This document shows, one piece after another, positions 23,084-30,352 of a DNA stretch of 32,495 nt. Positions within the stretch are counted from its first letter, which is position 1. Every line of letters begins with the position of its first letter. The notes under the pieces are model-generated. The model did not search any database. It saw nothing but the letters and a program-made list of their open reading frames with translations, and was not told the DNA's origin. Origin of the DNA: Bacillota bacterium (lineage in GTDB: Bacteria > Bacillota > Clostridia > Christensenellales > Aristaeellaceae); NCBI GenBank assembly GCA_963169565.1, contig CAUJDI010000025.1, forward strand, positions 1-32,495. The letters are read 5' to 3'. A program made the translations under genes and the position numbers.

Positions 23084-23155
23084 GGCGGCGGGGCTCCCGC
23101 GGAAGACGGACTGACCTTGCTTTTCATTGCGGGAAGCGCGATTCTGGCGCGTTTC

Positions 23156-23185
23156 TTGACAGGGCTGAATGGGCGGCGATATACT
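23156..23185 (+). promoter_or_regulatory. Promoter for the methyltransferase-OsmC unit
   Basis: TTGACA (23156-23161) and TATACT (23180-23185) are 18 bases apart. It implies a 5' leader of about 120 bases before the methyltransferase start. Confidence 0.7.
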
Positions 23186-23314
23186 CGGCGTGCCCGATGA
23201 TGACCCGTTTTTTTCCCGTTCCGGCCGGTCCGCCCGACAGTTGCGGGGAACGGATGATCCATACAAAAGGAAGGAGGGCGGCCGGACGCCTGCGCTGTAT
23301 CCGACCGCCTGATC

Positions 23315-24100
23315 ATGTTTATGTGCAACGAACAGTATACCCGTTTCAACGCCCAGGCCATCGACCGCTGGGTCCGCGGGGGCTGGGTATGGGGCAGGCC
23401 CATCAGCCATGAGGCGTTCCTGAAGGCGAAGGAGGGGGAATGGGGCGTCCTTCTCACGCCCAACATCCCGGTGCCGCGGGAATGGTTCGGCTCCCTTTCA
23501 GGCAGGAATGTGCTTGGGCTGGCTTCCGGCGGCGCGCAGCAGATGCCGGTGTTCGCCGCCCTGGGAGCCTGCTGCACGGTATTTGACCTGTCCGATGAGC
23601 AGCTGGACAGCGAGCGGCGCATCGCGCAGCGCGAGGGGTATTCGATCAGGATCGTCAAGGGGGACATGACCCGGCCGCTGCCCTTTCCGGACGGAAGCTT
23701 TGACCTGATCTTTCACCCGGTGTCCAACTGCTATATCCGCGACGTGCTCCCCGTCTGGCGGGAGTGTTTCCGCGTGCTGGCTCCCGGCGGCGTTCTGCTG
23801 TCGGGGCTGGACAACGGCATCAACTTCCTGTTTGATGAGGATGAAAGGACCTTCGCGCACAGACTGCCCTTTGACCCGCTGGTTGAACCGGACTGGGAGG
23901 AGAAGATCGCCCGGAACAATGACAGCCTGCAGTTTTCCCATCCCATCCAGGACCAGATCGGCGGCCAGCTGAAAGCCGGATTCATCCTGACGGACATCTA
24001 TGAGGACACCAACGACGAAGGGCCGCTGAAGGAGTACAACGCACCGTGCTTCTATGCGACACGGTCCGTCAAGCCGCTCAAACAGTCAATCTTGAACTGA
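23315..24100 (+). CDS. Class I SAM-dependent methyltransferase
   Basis: A 261-residue Rossmann-fold methyltransferase. The SAM-binding motif I is NVLGLASGGAQQMPVFAALGA (about residues 65-85), followed by the acidic VFDLSDEQL. Motif II/III region is DMTRPLPFPDGSFDLIFHPVSNCYI, and the post-motif helix EcfrVLAPGGVLLSG is typical of UbiE/COQ5-like enzymes. Two starts are possible (ATG 23315 or 23321). Neither has a good ribosome site close by, though AAGGAGG occurs 37 bases earlier with no start codon near it. Substrate unknown. An OsmC gene follows after 21 bases. Confidence 0.85.
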   Translation: MFMCNEQYTRFNAQAIDRWVRGGWVWGRPISHEAFLKAKEGEWGVLLTPNIPVPREWFGSLSGRNVLGLASGGAQQMPVFAALGACCTVFDLSDEQLDSERRIAQREGYSIRIVKGDMTRPLPFPDGSFDLIFHPVSNCYIRDVLPVWRECFRVLAPGGVLLSGLDNGINFLFDEDERTFAHRLPFDPLVEPDWEEKIARNNDSLQFSHPIQDQIGGQLKAGFILTDIYEDTNDEGPLKEYNAPCFYATRSVKPLKQSILN

Positions 24101-24121
24101 TGAGAGGGAGGGGGATTCGGC

Positions 24122-24514
24122 GTGCAGGAGATCAGCGTAAAACTCGAGTTCGGAAATGCGTTTGAAGGGACCCTTTTTGCCGCAAACGGCGCTGTCAGGA
24201 TCGGCAAAGGGGAGGGAACGCTCAAGCCTTATGACCTGCTGCTGGGAGCGTTGGGAGCCTGCTATTATTCCACCTTCCTGGACATTGCCGCGAAGATGCG
24301 CCTTGAATATGAAAGGGCGGAACTGCAGATCCGGGGCGTCAAGCGCGACGAGGTCCCCACGACGCTCAGGACCGTCGAAATGGTGTTCATCCTCCATGGC
24401 GCGAAAGGGGAAAAGGGCTTTTCCCGCGCAGCGGAGCTGGCCGCCAAATACTGTTCGGTGCATGAAACCGTCTCCAAGGTAGCGGAGATCAGCTTTCGCC
24501 TTGAATTTGACTGA
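24122..24514 (+). CDS. OsmC/Ohr family protein
   Basis: A 130-residue OsmC-family protein, a group that includes organic hydroperoxide reductases using two reactive cysteines. The first Cys lies in LLLGALGACYYSTFLDIAA (about residue 47) and the second in AAKYCSVHETVSKVAEI, in the expected places. The start is GTG 24122 with GAGGGAGGGGG upstream. It is 21 bases downstream of the methyltransferase gene on the same strand. Peroxide detoxification fits the anaerobic setting, but OsmC-like proteins of this size in clostridia are often uncharacterised. Confidence 0.85.
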   Translation: MQEISVKLEFGNAFEGTLFAANGAVRIGKGEGTLKPYDLLLGALGACYYSTFLDIAAKMRLEYERAELQIRGVKRDEVPTTLRTVEMVFILHGAKGEKGFSRAAELAAKYCSVHETVSKVAEISFRLEFD

Positions 24515-24582
24515 AACCGCTGAATAAATATGCCCCGGATCAAAAGCATCCAGGGGAATCGTACAGACGGACCGTGGCAGGT

Positions 24583-25197
24583 TCAGCGCGAACGGGAGGA
24601 ACCCTCGTTTTCCTTTGGCAGTGCCAGGCACAGAAGCACCGCGCCGAGGGTATTCCCGATGCCGGCTGCCAGCAGGAAGAGCAGGGCCCGCGGGTCAAAG
24701 ACACCGCTTTGCGTGAATGCGGCGGAGAAATAGAAGGCGTCTGCGAGGACGTTCTCGAACCCGGCCAGAATGAAGGCGGGCACGCCCAGCAGAACCCCGA
24801 CGGCTTTACCGCTCTGGAGATGTTTCCATCCTTCCACAGCCGAGAAGAGGATCATCCCGCAGAACATGCCGCGGATCAGCGTGGAGGGGAAGGACTGCGC
24901 CAGCTTGGCTGCCTGCAAGTCAACCACGCGGCTGTTGACCGCAAGGCTGTAGACCAGGCCCGCCAGCGCCGCGCCCAGCAGGTTGCCGGGAAGGATCACG
25001 GCCAGCGTTTTTGCCTGTCCCCCGCAGATGGCCCGCCCGCAGCGCCCCGGATACTGCGGCAGGCCCAGGGTCAGGGCCGCGAACATGCCAATGGAGAACA
25101 GGAAGGCGCCGACGATCCTCTGATCCGCGCCCAGGGAGGCCGCGCCGCCCAGACCGACGAGGACGCCTCCCATCAGCGCGCTGTAGAAGCCTTTCAT
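24583..25197 (-). CDS. Formate/nitrite transporter (FNT) family channel
   Basis: A 204-residue membrane protein with about six hydrophobic helices. FNT-like features are GVLVGLGGAASLG near the start, GNLLGAALAGLVYS in the middle and GFENVLADAFYFSAAF, equivalent to the family's (F/H)xxANM pore-helix segment. It is somewhat shorter than FocA or NirC (about 260-280). The start is M at 25197 (MKGFYSALMGG), with GGAGG upstream. The frame stays open for 66 more codons, but that part is hydrophilic and covers the promoter. Likely moves formate, nitrite, hydrosulfide or another small anion; which one is unknown. Confidence 0.82.
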   Translation of the reverse strand: MKGFYSALMGGVLVGLGGAASLGADQRIVGAFLFSIGMFAALTLGLPQYPGRCGRAICGGQAKTLAVILPGNLLGAALAGLVYSLAVNSRVVDLQAAKLAQSFPSTLIRGMFCGMILFSAVEGWKHLQSGKAVGVLLGVPAFILAGFENVLADAFYFSAAFTQSGVFDPRALLFLLAAGIGNTLGAVLLCLALPKENEGSSRSR

Positions 25198-25237
25198 CCA
25201 TGCCCTCCGGTTTGTGCTTTTGATATACTTTACCTGC

Positions 25238-25265
25238 AGTATATCATGGATCCCAGGACCGTCAA
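25238..25265 (-). promoter_or_regulatory. Promoter for the FNT gene
   Basis: On the minus strand TTGACG (25260-25265) and TATACT (25238-25243) are 16 bases apart, with a TGn extended -10. It lies back to back with the chromate transporter promoter, the two -35 boxes being seven bases apart. Confidence 0.6.
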
Positions 25266-25272
25266 GGCGTTC

Positions 25273-25301
25273 TTGACAGCGCGCCTGCCCGGGGATAGCA
25301 T
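25273..25301 (+). promoter_or_regulatory. Promoter for the chromate transporter pair
   Basis: TTGACA (25273-25278) and TAGCAT (25296-25301) are 17 bases apart. The GGAGG of the first gene follows about 20 bases later. Confidence 0.55.
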
Positions 25302-25327
25302 GGGCGAAACAACAGCCATCCGGAGGA

Positions 25328-25903
25328 ATGATGGACCGCGAGAAAACGAACCTGCCGACCCTGTTCCTGTCGGTGTTCAGGATCAGCGCCTTCACCTTCG
25401 GCGGCGGCTACGTCATCGTGCCGCTGATGCGCAGGCGCTTTGCCGAGGAGCTGAAATGGGTCGGGGATGAAGAGATGCTGGACATGATCGCGATCGGACA
25501 GTCCGCGCCCGGCCCGATCGCGGTGAACACGTCCATCCTCCTGGGCTACCGATTGAAGGGGATCCCCGGCGCGCTCACCGCCCTGCTGGGGACGGCGCTG
25601 CCGCCCCTGATCGTGCTTTCGCTCATTTCGGTCTTCTATGACGCTTTCAGGCAGAACGCTGTGGTTTCCACCATGCTTTCCGCCATGCGTTCCGGGGTCG
25701 CCGCGGTGATCGCGGACGTGGTGTGGAGCATGGGCGGCGGGATCCTCAAAACCCGCCGCCCGTTTCCCCTGATCCTGATGATCCTGGCTTTCCTGTCGGT
25801 GTGGCTGTTCAAGTTTCCCATCATCCTGGTGCTGCCTTTCTGCGGATTTGCGGGCTTTCTTGACGCCTGGCTGAAACGGCGCGGTGCGGAGGCGGGAAAA
25901 TGA
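25328..25903 (+). CDS. Chromate transporter family protein, first half-size subunit
   Basis: A 191-residue CHR-family membrane protein with the hallmark FRISAFTFGGGYVIVPLMRRRF and the IGQSAPGPIAVNTSILLGYRLKGIPGAL segment, followed by several membrane helices. Single-domain (short) CHR proteins occur in pairs that together equal the two halves of ChrA, and here the second half follows with a 4-base ATGA overlap. GGAGG stands before ATG 25328 (ATG 25331 is also possible). Chromate efflux is the named role, but in clostridia the natural substrate is untested. Confidence 0.92.
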   Translation: MMDREKTNLPTLFLSVFRISAFTFGGGYVIVPLMRRRFAEELKWVGDEEMLDMIAIGQSAPGPIAVNTSILLGYRLKGIPGALTALLGTALPPLIVLSLISVFYDAFRQNAVVSTMLSAMRSGVAAVIADVVWSMGGGILKTRRPFPLILMILAFLSVWLFKFPIILVLPFCGFAGFLDAWLKRRGAEAGK

Positions 25904-26466
25904 GCATCCTTCTGACGCTGTACCTCTCCTTTTTTCAGGTAGGCTTGTTCGCCTTTGGCGGCGGACTGGCGGCCCTGCCGCTGATCCGCGAACAGACGGT
26001 CATCATCCACGCCTGGCTGGACCCAAATACCTTTACTGACCTGGTCACGATCGCGGAGATGACGCCGGGGCCGATCGCGCTCAACGCCGCGACCTTCGTC
26101 GGCATGCGCGTGCAGGGCATCATGGGCGCTTTTGCCGCGACCCTGGGCTGCGTGACGCCCAGCCTGATCATCGTGCTGGTCCTGGCGCGCCTGTACAAGG
26201 CATGGCGGGACAAACCGGGCTTTCAGGGGATCCTTTCAGGCCTTCGGCCGGCTGCGGTCGCCCTCATCGCGTTCGCCGGCCTGTCCATCCTGATCCTGGC
26301 GCTGTTTGGCAATCATGGGACCGTGCCGGAGAAGCTGGATTATATTGCCCTGATCTGCTTTTCCCTTGCCCTGTTTGTTCTTCGAAAATGGAAACCCAGC
26401 CCGATCCTGGTCATCTTCGGCGCCGGGATACTGGGCGCGGGGCTGCGGCTCCTTGCCGGACTGTAA
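25900..26466 (+). CDS. Chromate transporter family protein, second half-size subunit
   Basis: A 188-residue CHR-family protein. It carries the paired motifs FQVGLFAFGGGLAALPLIREQ and TIAEMTPGPIALNAATFVGMRVQGI, then predicted helices to the C-terminus. It overlaps the first subunit gene by 4 bases, so both are translated together and probably form an antiparallel heterodimer, the arrangement known for short-chain CHR pairs. Confidence 0.92.
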   Translation: MSILLTLYLSFFQVGLFAFGGGLAALPLIREQTVIIHAWLDPNTFTDLVTIAEMTPGPIALNAATFVGMRVQGIMGAFAATLGCVTPSLIIVLVLARLYKAWRDKPGFQGILSGLRPAAVALIAFAGLSILILALFGNHGTVPEKLDYIALICFSLALFVLRKWKPSPILVIFGAGILGAGLRLLAGL

Positions 26467-26493
26467 CGGCAAAAAGTGAAGGAAGGGTTCGAC

Positions 26494-26559
26494 ATGACGA
26501 TTGGTCAGACCGGTTTGGATCAAGGCGAACGCATCCTTGTCTGGAGCGCTGATGACTGA
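26494..26559 (+). CDS. Possible 21-residue leader peptide before thpR
   Basis: ATG 26494 has GAAGGAAGGG upstream and reads MTIGQTGLDQGERILVWSAD plus a final Asp, then TGA. The stop overlaps the ThpR start region (ATGACTGA), so it could couple translation. Nothing homologous is recognised. It may be chance. Confidence 0.3.
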   Translation: MTIGQTGLDQGERILVWSADD

Positions 26560-27112
26560 AAACAAACTGACCCGGCTGTTCATCGCAGCGGTGCTGCCGG
26601 ACGAACTGACAGCCGTTCTGCTCAAAGCCCAGCGCCTGCTCTCTGACAACGCGGTCCGCATCAGCCTGACAAAAGGCGAGCAGTTCCACCTGACCCTGCG
26701 CTTCATCGGGGAGACCGGGGAAGCGGAAGCTGAACGGATCCTGATCTGGTTTTCCTCGCTGTCCGCTCCCTCTGTCCAGGCCAGACGGTTTATCCAGGCA
26801 GGTTACGGCGCGTTTCCTGCCGGGGAGGGACTGACGCTGTGGGCGGGACTGGAGATCGGCCCTGAAATGCGCCGGCGCGCGGCGATGATGGAGACATCGC
26901 TGCGTTCCCTTGGCTGCGCCCCTCAGCCCGGCACCTTGATTCCGCATGTGACGCTGGCCAGGCGTGCTGAACTGAAAAGGCCTTTGGGCGGGCTGGCGCC
27001 GCTGCTCCCGAGGGCGTCCGGAACGCTGCTGCTTGGCGATATCGTGCTGTTCAAAAGCGAGTTCACGCCGGGCGGCATGCGGTACACGCGGCTGTCGACG
27101 GCCGGTGGATAA
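26552..27112 (+). CDS. thpR: RNA 2',3'-cyclic phosphodiesterase (2H family, LigT/ThpR)
   Basis: A 186-residue 2H phosphoesterase, which opens 2',3'-cyclic phosphate ends of RNA and was first known for 2'-5' RNA ligation. Both catalytic HxTx motifs are present: FHLTLRFIGE (about residue 46) and PHVTLARR (about residue 132). Length matches LigT proteins. The start is set at ATG 26552 (MTENKLTRLFIAAVLPDEL), as the family normally begins a few residues before the RLF(I/V)A strand; GGAG lies upstream. It may be read from the chromate transporter operon, 85 bases downstream. Confidence 0.9.
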   Translation: MTENKLTRLFIAAVLPDELTAVLLKAQRLLSDNAVRISLTKGEQFHLTLRFIGETGEAEAERILIWFSSLSAPSVQARRFIQAGYGAFPAGEGLTLWAGLEIGPEMRRRAAMMETSLRSLGCAPQPGTLIPHVTLARRAELKRPLGGLAPLLPRASGTLLLGDIVLFKSEFTPGGMRYTRLSTAGG

Positions 27113-27126
27113 CGGCCCGCCGGGAC

Positions 27127-27162
27127 AAAACAAAAAAGGCAAGCCTGCGCAGACCTGCCTTA
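27127..27162 (-). terminator. Rho-independent terminator after deoC
   Basis: On the minus strand AAGGCAGGTCTG pairs with CAGGCTTGCCTT (with G-U pairs) and is followed by TTTTTTGTTTTG. It lies about 43 bases after the deoC stop codon and also sits just past the convergent thpR gene. Confidence 0.8.
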
Positions 27163-27204
27163 CTTATAGGATCCGCTGTGATCCGGTCAGGGGACCGGCG
27201 GCGC

Positions 27205-27855
27205 CTATGCTTCCTGGTATGCCTTCAGCCCGCTGCTGGCGCCGATGCGGTCGCAGCCCTGGGCAAGGAACCCCTCGATGGCCTCGCGCGTGCGGATGCC
27301 GCCCGCTGCCTTGATCCTGACCTCGGGCGCGATGTGCTTCTTGAACAACTCGATGTCCGCTGGCACCGCGCCGGAGGGACCGAAACCGGTCGAGGTCTTG
27401 ATGTAGTCCGCGCCTGCTTCGCTGACGCAATTGCACAGGGCGGCTTTCTCCTCATCCGTCAGGTAGCAGGTCTCAATGATGACCTTCAGGATCTTTCCGC
27501 TGCATGCGGCCTTGACCGCGCGGATCTCCTCGGTGACCAGGTCAAAGCTGCCCGACTTGACGTCCCCGATGTGGATGACCATGTCGATCTCATCCGCGCC
27601 CTCCAGGACGGCCTGCTGTGTCTCAAACACTTTGACCCGGGTGGTCTGGTAGCCCAGGGGAAAGCCGACCACCGTGCAGACGGTCAGCCGGTTGCCGTAT
27701 TTCTCCTTTGCCGCCTTGACAAAGCGCGGCGGGATGCAGGCGGAGGCCATGCCGTTGTCCACGGCCTCCCGGCAGATTCTGTCCACGTCGTTCCACGTCG
27801 ATTCGGGCCTGAGCAATGTATGGTCGATATGCGAAAACACGCTTTTCTTCTCCAT
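27205..27855 (-). CDS. deoC: Deoxyribose-phosphate aldolase
   Basis: A 216-residue class I aldolase that splits 2-deoxyribose 5-phosphate into glyceraldehyde 3-phosphate and acetaldehyde, completing deoxynucleoside salvage. Recognised stretches are IDHTLLRPESTW, VCTVVGFPLGYQTTRVKVFE, EIDMVIHIGDVKSG, LKVIIETCYLTDEEK, DYIKTSTGFG (Schiff-base Lys) and RIKAAGGIRTREA. The start is ATG 27855 with AAGGAG upstream; an 18-codon extension lacks a ribosome site. Its promoter and terminator are clear, so it is monocistronic here, without the usual deo or pdp neighbours. Confidence 0.96.
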   Translation of the reverse strand: MEKKSVFSHIDHTLLRPESTWNDVDRICREAVDNGMASACIPPRFVKAAKEKYGNRLTVCTVVGFPLGYQTTRVKVFETQQAVLEGADEIDMVIHIGDVKSGSFDLVTEEIRAVKAACSGKILKVIIETCYLTDEEKAALCNCVSEAGADYIKTSTGFGPSGAVPADIELFKKHIAPEVRIKAAGGIRTREAIEGFLAQGCDRIGASSGLKAYQEA

Positions 27856-27889
27856 CGGACGCTCCTTCCGGGCCAAAAGACCCGATCCC

Positions 27890-27918
27890 ATCATAGCAAA
27901 GCAGCCCATCCTTTACAA
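27890..27918 (-). promoter_or_regulatory. Promoter for deoC
   Basis: On the minus strand TTGTAA (27913-27918) and TATGAT (27890-27895) are 17 bases apart. Confidence 0.6.
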
Positions 27919-27974
27919 GTCTGAAGGGCCGGCGCGGAGGGTATACATCATAGTGAGAAACGCAGAAAGAGGCG

Positions 27975-28271
27975 ATGACATTGAACATCAAATACAACGC
28001 TGATCGCTTCTTCTCGGGGGATGACCCGGGGAAGCCCTTGGCGGAAATCACGTTTACCCGCCGCGAAGACCGGCGGCTCGTGGTGGACCATACCTTTACC
28101 GATCCCTCCCTTCGGGGACAGGGCATCGGGAGGAAGCTGGTGGAGAGCGTGGCCCGGTATGCCCGGGAGGAGGGGTATAAGCTCCTTGCCACCTGCCCCT
28201 ACGCGCGCAAAGTGCTGCAGGAACCGGAGTTCGAAGACGTCTACGCGGGCTCAAAGGAAGAACAGCCATAA
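27975..28271 (+). CDS. Small GNAT-type N-acetyltransferase (YjdJ-like)
   Basis: A 98-residue single-domain protein of the short GNAT group. It has the acetyl-CoA motif LRGQGIGRKLVESV preceded by VVDHTFTDPS, and the C-terminal LLATCPYARKVLQE typical of YjdJ-like proteins, whose acceptors are mostly unknown. AGAAAGAGG stands just before the ATG. A weak AGGCGG/CCGCCT hairpin lies right after the stop, before hpf. Confidence 0.85.
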   Translation: MTLNIKYNADRFFSGDDPGKPLAEITFTRREDRRLVVDHTFTDPSLRGQGIGRKLVESVARYAREEGYKLLATCPYARKVLQEPEFEDVYAGSKEEQP

Positions 28272-28325
28272 AGGCGGGGTCAGATCCGCCTGAGCCAATA
28301 CCATAGAGATGAGAGGAGACAGACC

Positions 28326-28865
28326 ATGAAGACCACCATGACGGCCAAGGGCATGAACATCACCCCGGCGATCGAGAACCGCGTGCTCAGGAAGACACAG
28401 ACCATGGGGAAGTACCTGCGCCAGGACACGGAGATGTTTGTGCGCATGCGGCGGGAGAAAGCCCTGCGCATCGTGGAGATCACCGTGCCCATCAACGGGG
28501 TGCTGCTGCGCGCCGAGGCAAGCAGCGAGGATAACCTGTTCATGTCCATTGACCGCGCCCTGGCCAAGCTTGAGAAACAGATCCTCAAGCACCGCACCAG
28601 GCTGGACAAGCGCCTGCGCGAGGAGATCCCCGCGGACGCGCAGCCGGAGTTCATCGAGGACCTCACCCCCGCCGAACAGGAAGAGCGCCAGGTGGTCCGG
28701 CAGAAGACGTATACCGTGCGGCCGATGAGCATGGAAGACGCCGTGATGCAGATGGAATTGCTGGGCCACAGCTTCTTCGTATACGTGGATGTGGACAGCG
28801 GCCTGACTCAAGTGCTCTATCTGCGCAAGGACGGCAACCTGGGCGTGCTCATTCCGGAAGCCTGA
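28326..28865 (+). CDS. hpf: Ribosome hibernation-promoting factor, long form
   Basis: A 179-residue long HPF, which dimerises 70S ribosomes into inactive 100S particles in slow growth. The N-terminal S30AE domain (about residues 1-100) begins MTAKGMNITPAIENRVLRK and ends with the basic segment LAKLEKQILKHRTRLDKRLR. A linker precedes the C-terminal dimerisation domain, YTVRPMSMEDAVMQMELLGH through VLYLRKDGNLGVLIPE, the standard ending of this family. AGAGGAG is upstream. A 14-bp hairpin follows. Confidence 0.95.
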   Translation: MKTTMTAKGMNITPAIENRVLRKTQTMGKYLRQDTEMFVRMRREKALRIVEITVPINGVLLRAEASSEDNLFMSIDRALAKLEKQILKHRTRLDKRLREEIPADAQPEFIEDLTPAEQEERQVVRQKTYTVRPMSMEDAVMQMELLGHSFFVYVDVDSGLTQVLYLRKDGNLGVLIPEA

Positions 28866-28903
28866 GGAAGAACAGCCAGGCATTTTTTGGATCATTGGAA
28901 CAT

Positions 28904-28934
28904 GAAGAGGGCGGCCGTGTCGGCCGCCCTCTTC
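28904..28934. terminator. Shared hairpin between convergent hpf and cca genes
   Basis: GAAGAGGGCGGCCG (28904-28917) pairs perfectly with CGGCCGCCCTCTTC (28921-28934) around a TGT loop, giving 14 base pairs. Neither side has a proper T run, so it is probably a bidirectional, weak-tract terminator. Confidence 0.65.
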
Positions 28935-28936
28935 GC

Positions 28937-30247
28937 TCAATCTATTGGGAGCAGGCTTTCTGCCGCTTTCAGCAGCGCATCGCGCCGGTTCTCCAACTCG
29001 CCCGTGAGCACCTGCCGCAGCAGCTCGTCCAGCGCCTGCCCCAGACGCCTGTTCCTTTGATACCCCATCGCCAGCAGATCGTCCCCTTTGACCTGAAGAT
29101 CACGGACGCTCAGGCAAAGGCCTTCATCCAAAAGGCGGACCGCTTCCATATAAAGGCTGTCAAGCTGCTCGATCCGGCGCGTGTCCCCCGGTTCTTTGGC
29201 GGAAACGCCGGCGCGTTTGAGCAGCAAAAGCTTTTTTGCCGTCTCAGGACCCAGGGAGGAAAGCCAAAGCCGGAGATTGGCTGGATCAATGCGCTGTTCA
29301 TGATGCCGGATGAGCGTGATGACCTGTTCTGTCAGCATCCTGGGCTGCCTGAGCCTTCTGAGGATGCTTTCTGCCAGGGTCACACTGCACTCCTGACTGT
29401 CTGCGGGAGGGACCGGTCCCCCGGACGTGGATTGAGGCTTGCCACAGAAAAGGAGCAGGGCAGCCCAGCGAAGGGCGGGATCTTTCGGCGTTCCCTCAAG
29501 GGGGATCAGCGTCTGTTCCCAAATACCGTCGTTTGTCTTCTCCGGCCTCAACAGGGGTTTCAGTTCGGGGAGCGCCAGGACAAGGACCTCGGGATAAGCC
29601 CGCAGGGCATTTGCCGCGAAATCGCCGATGAGGGTGCGGTTGAGTTCCTTTGCCACGCGCTCCGCGGACACGCGGGACAGCCCGGCAGCTTCCCGCATCA
29701 TCGCCTGATGGGTGTTCCGCTCGATCTCAAACCCCAGCTGGCCGGCAAAGCGAAGCGCGCGCAGGATGCGCAGCGCGTCCTCACGGAATCGTTCCCCGGG
29801 TTCGCCGACGGCCCGGATCAGTTTGTTTTTGCAGTCATTCCTGCCGCCTGAGGGGTCGACCAGGCCGCCGTCCGGGCGCCAGGCCATGGCGTTGACGGTA
29901 AAGTCGCGCCGGATCAGGTCCTCTTCCAGGCTTTTTGTGAAGCTGACCCTGTCCGGATGCCGGCCGTCGGAGTACACGCCGTCGCGGCGGTAGCTGGTCA
30001 ACTCAATCGGGCGGCCGTTCATGACGACGGTCAGCGTGCCGTGGCGTATCCCGATCTCCGCGGTCTGATACCCTGAAAAAACACGTTTGATCTCTTCCGG
30101 CACGGCGTCTGTGGCAATGTCGTAATCATCCGGCTCCCGCCCCAGGACGGCGTCCCGGACGCAGCCGCCCACCAGGTATGCCTCAAAACCCCGGCGGCTG
30201 AGCAGCTCAAGCGCCGTTAAGACTTCGCCGGGAGGGGCTAAAAACAT
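28937..30247 (-). CDS. cca: CCA tRNA nucleotidyltransferase (poly(A) polymerase family)
   Basis: A 436-residue class II nucleotidyltransferase that adds or repairs the 3'-CCA end of tRNAs. Visible motifs are LVGGCVRDAVLG (motif A helix), the catalytic DDYDIAT (Asp41/Asp43), IRRDFTVNAMA, the neck EDALRILRALRFAGQLGFEI (split, about residues 155-175) and the body/tail helices. In many longer members an HD phosphohydrolase domain follows with RWAALLHDIGKP; here the matching place reads RWAALLLFCGKP, so the His-Asp pair is lost and phosphatase activity is unlikely. AGGAG precedes the ATG. A family member lacking CCA specificity (pure poly(A) polymerase) cannot be ruled out. Confidence 0.93.
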   Translation of the reverse strand: MFLAPPGEVLTALELLSRRGFEAYLVGGCVRDAVLGREPDDYDIATDAVPEEIKRVFSGYQTAEIGIRHGTLTVVMNGRPIELTSYRRDGVYSDGRHPDRVSFTKSLEEDLIRRDFTVNAMAWRPDGGLVDPSGGRNDCKNKLIRAVGEPGERFREDALRILRALRFAGQLGFEIERNTHQAMMREAAGLSRVSAERVAKELNRTLIGDFAANALRAYPEVLVLALPELKPLLRPEKTNDGIWEQTLIPLEGTPKDPALRWAALLLFCGKPQSTSGGPVPPADSQECSVTLAESILRRLRQPRMLTEQVITLIRHHEQRIDPANLRLWLSSLGPETAKKLLLLKRAGVSAKEPGDTRRIEQLDSLYMEAVRLLDEGLCLSVRDLQVKGDDLLAMGYQRNRRLGQALDELLRQVLTGELENRRDALLKAAESLLPID

Positions 30248-30282
30248 GGCTTTCTCCTATTTCTGATGCGGAGGATGGGTCT

Positions 30283-30311
30283 ATTTTAGGAACCCCCGCT
30301 TTGCTTGTCAA
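30283..30311 (-). promoter_or_regulatory. Promoter for cca, -35 shared with the divergent promoter
   Basis: On the minus strand TTGACA (30306-30311) and TAAAAT (30283-30288) are 17 bases apart. The -35 overlaps the forward -35 (30305-30310) almost completely. Confidence 0.7.
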
Positions 30312-30333
30312 TCAATGCCGGGCATGTTACAAT
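30305..30333 (+). promoter_or_regulatory. Promoter for the cysteine-cluster protein and DNA methyltransferase
   Basis: TTGTCA (30305-30310) and TACAAT (30328-30333) are 17 bases apart. It implies transcription from about 30340, so the gene must start at GTG 30341 or, better, GTG 30353. Confidence 0.7.
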
Positions 30334-30352
30334 TTTATCAGTGGAGAGGGAC

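Noticed and set aside
25198-25395. N-terminal extension of the FNT channel
   Set aside because: Hydrophilic, covers both divergent promoters and the chromate transporter start; ATG 25197 has GGAGG and begins the membrane protein.
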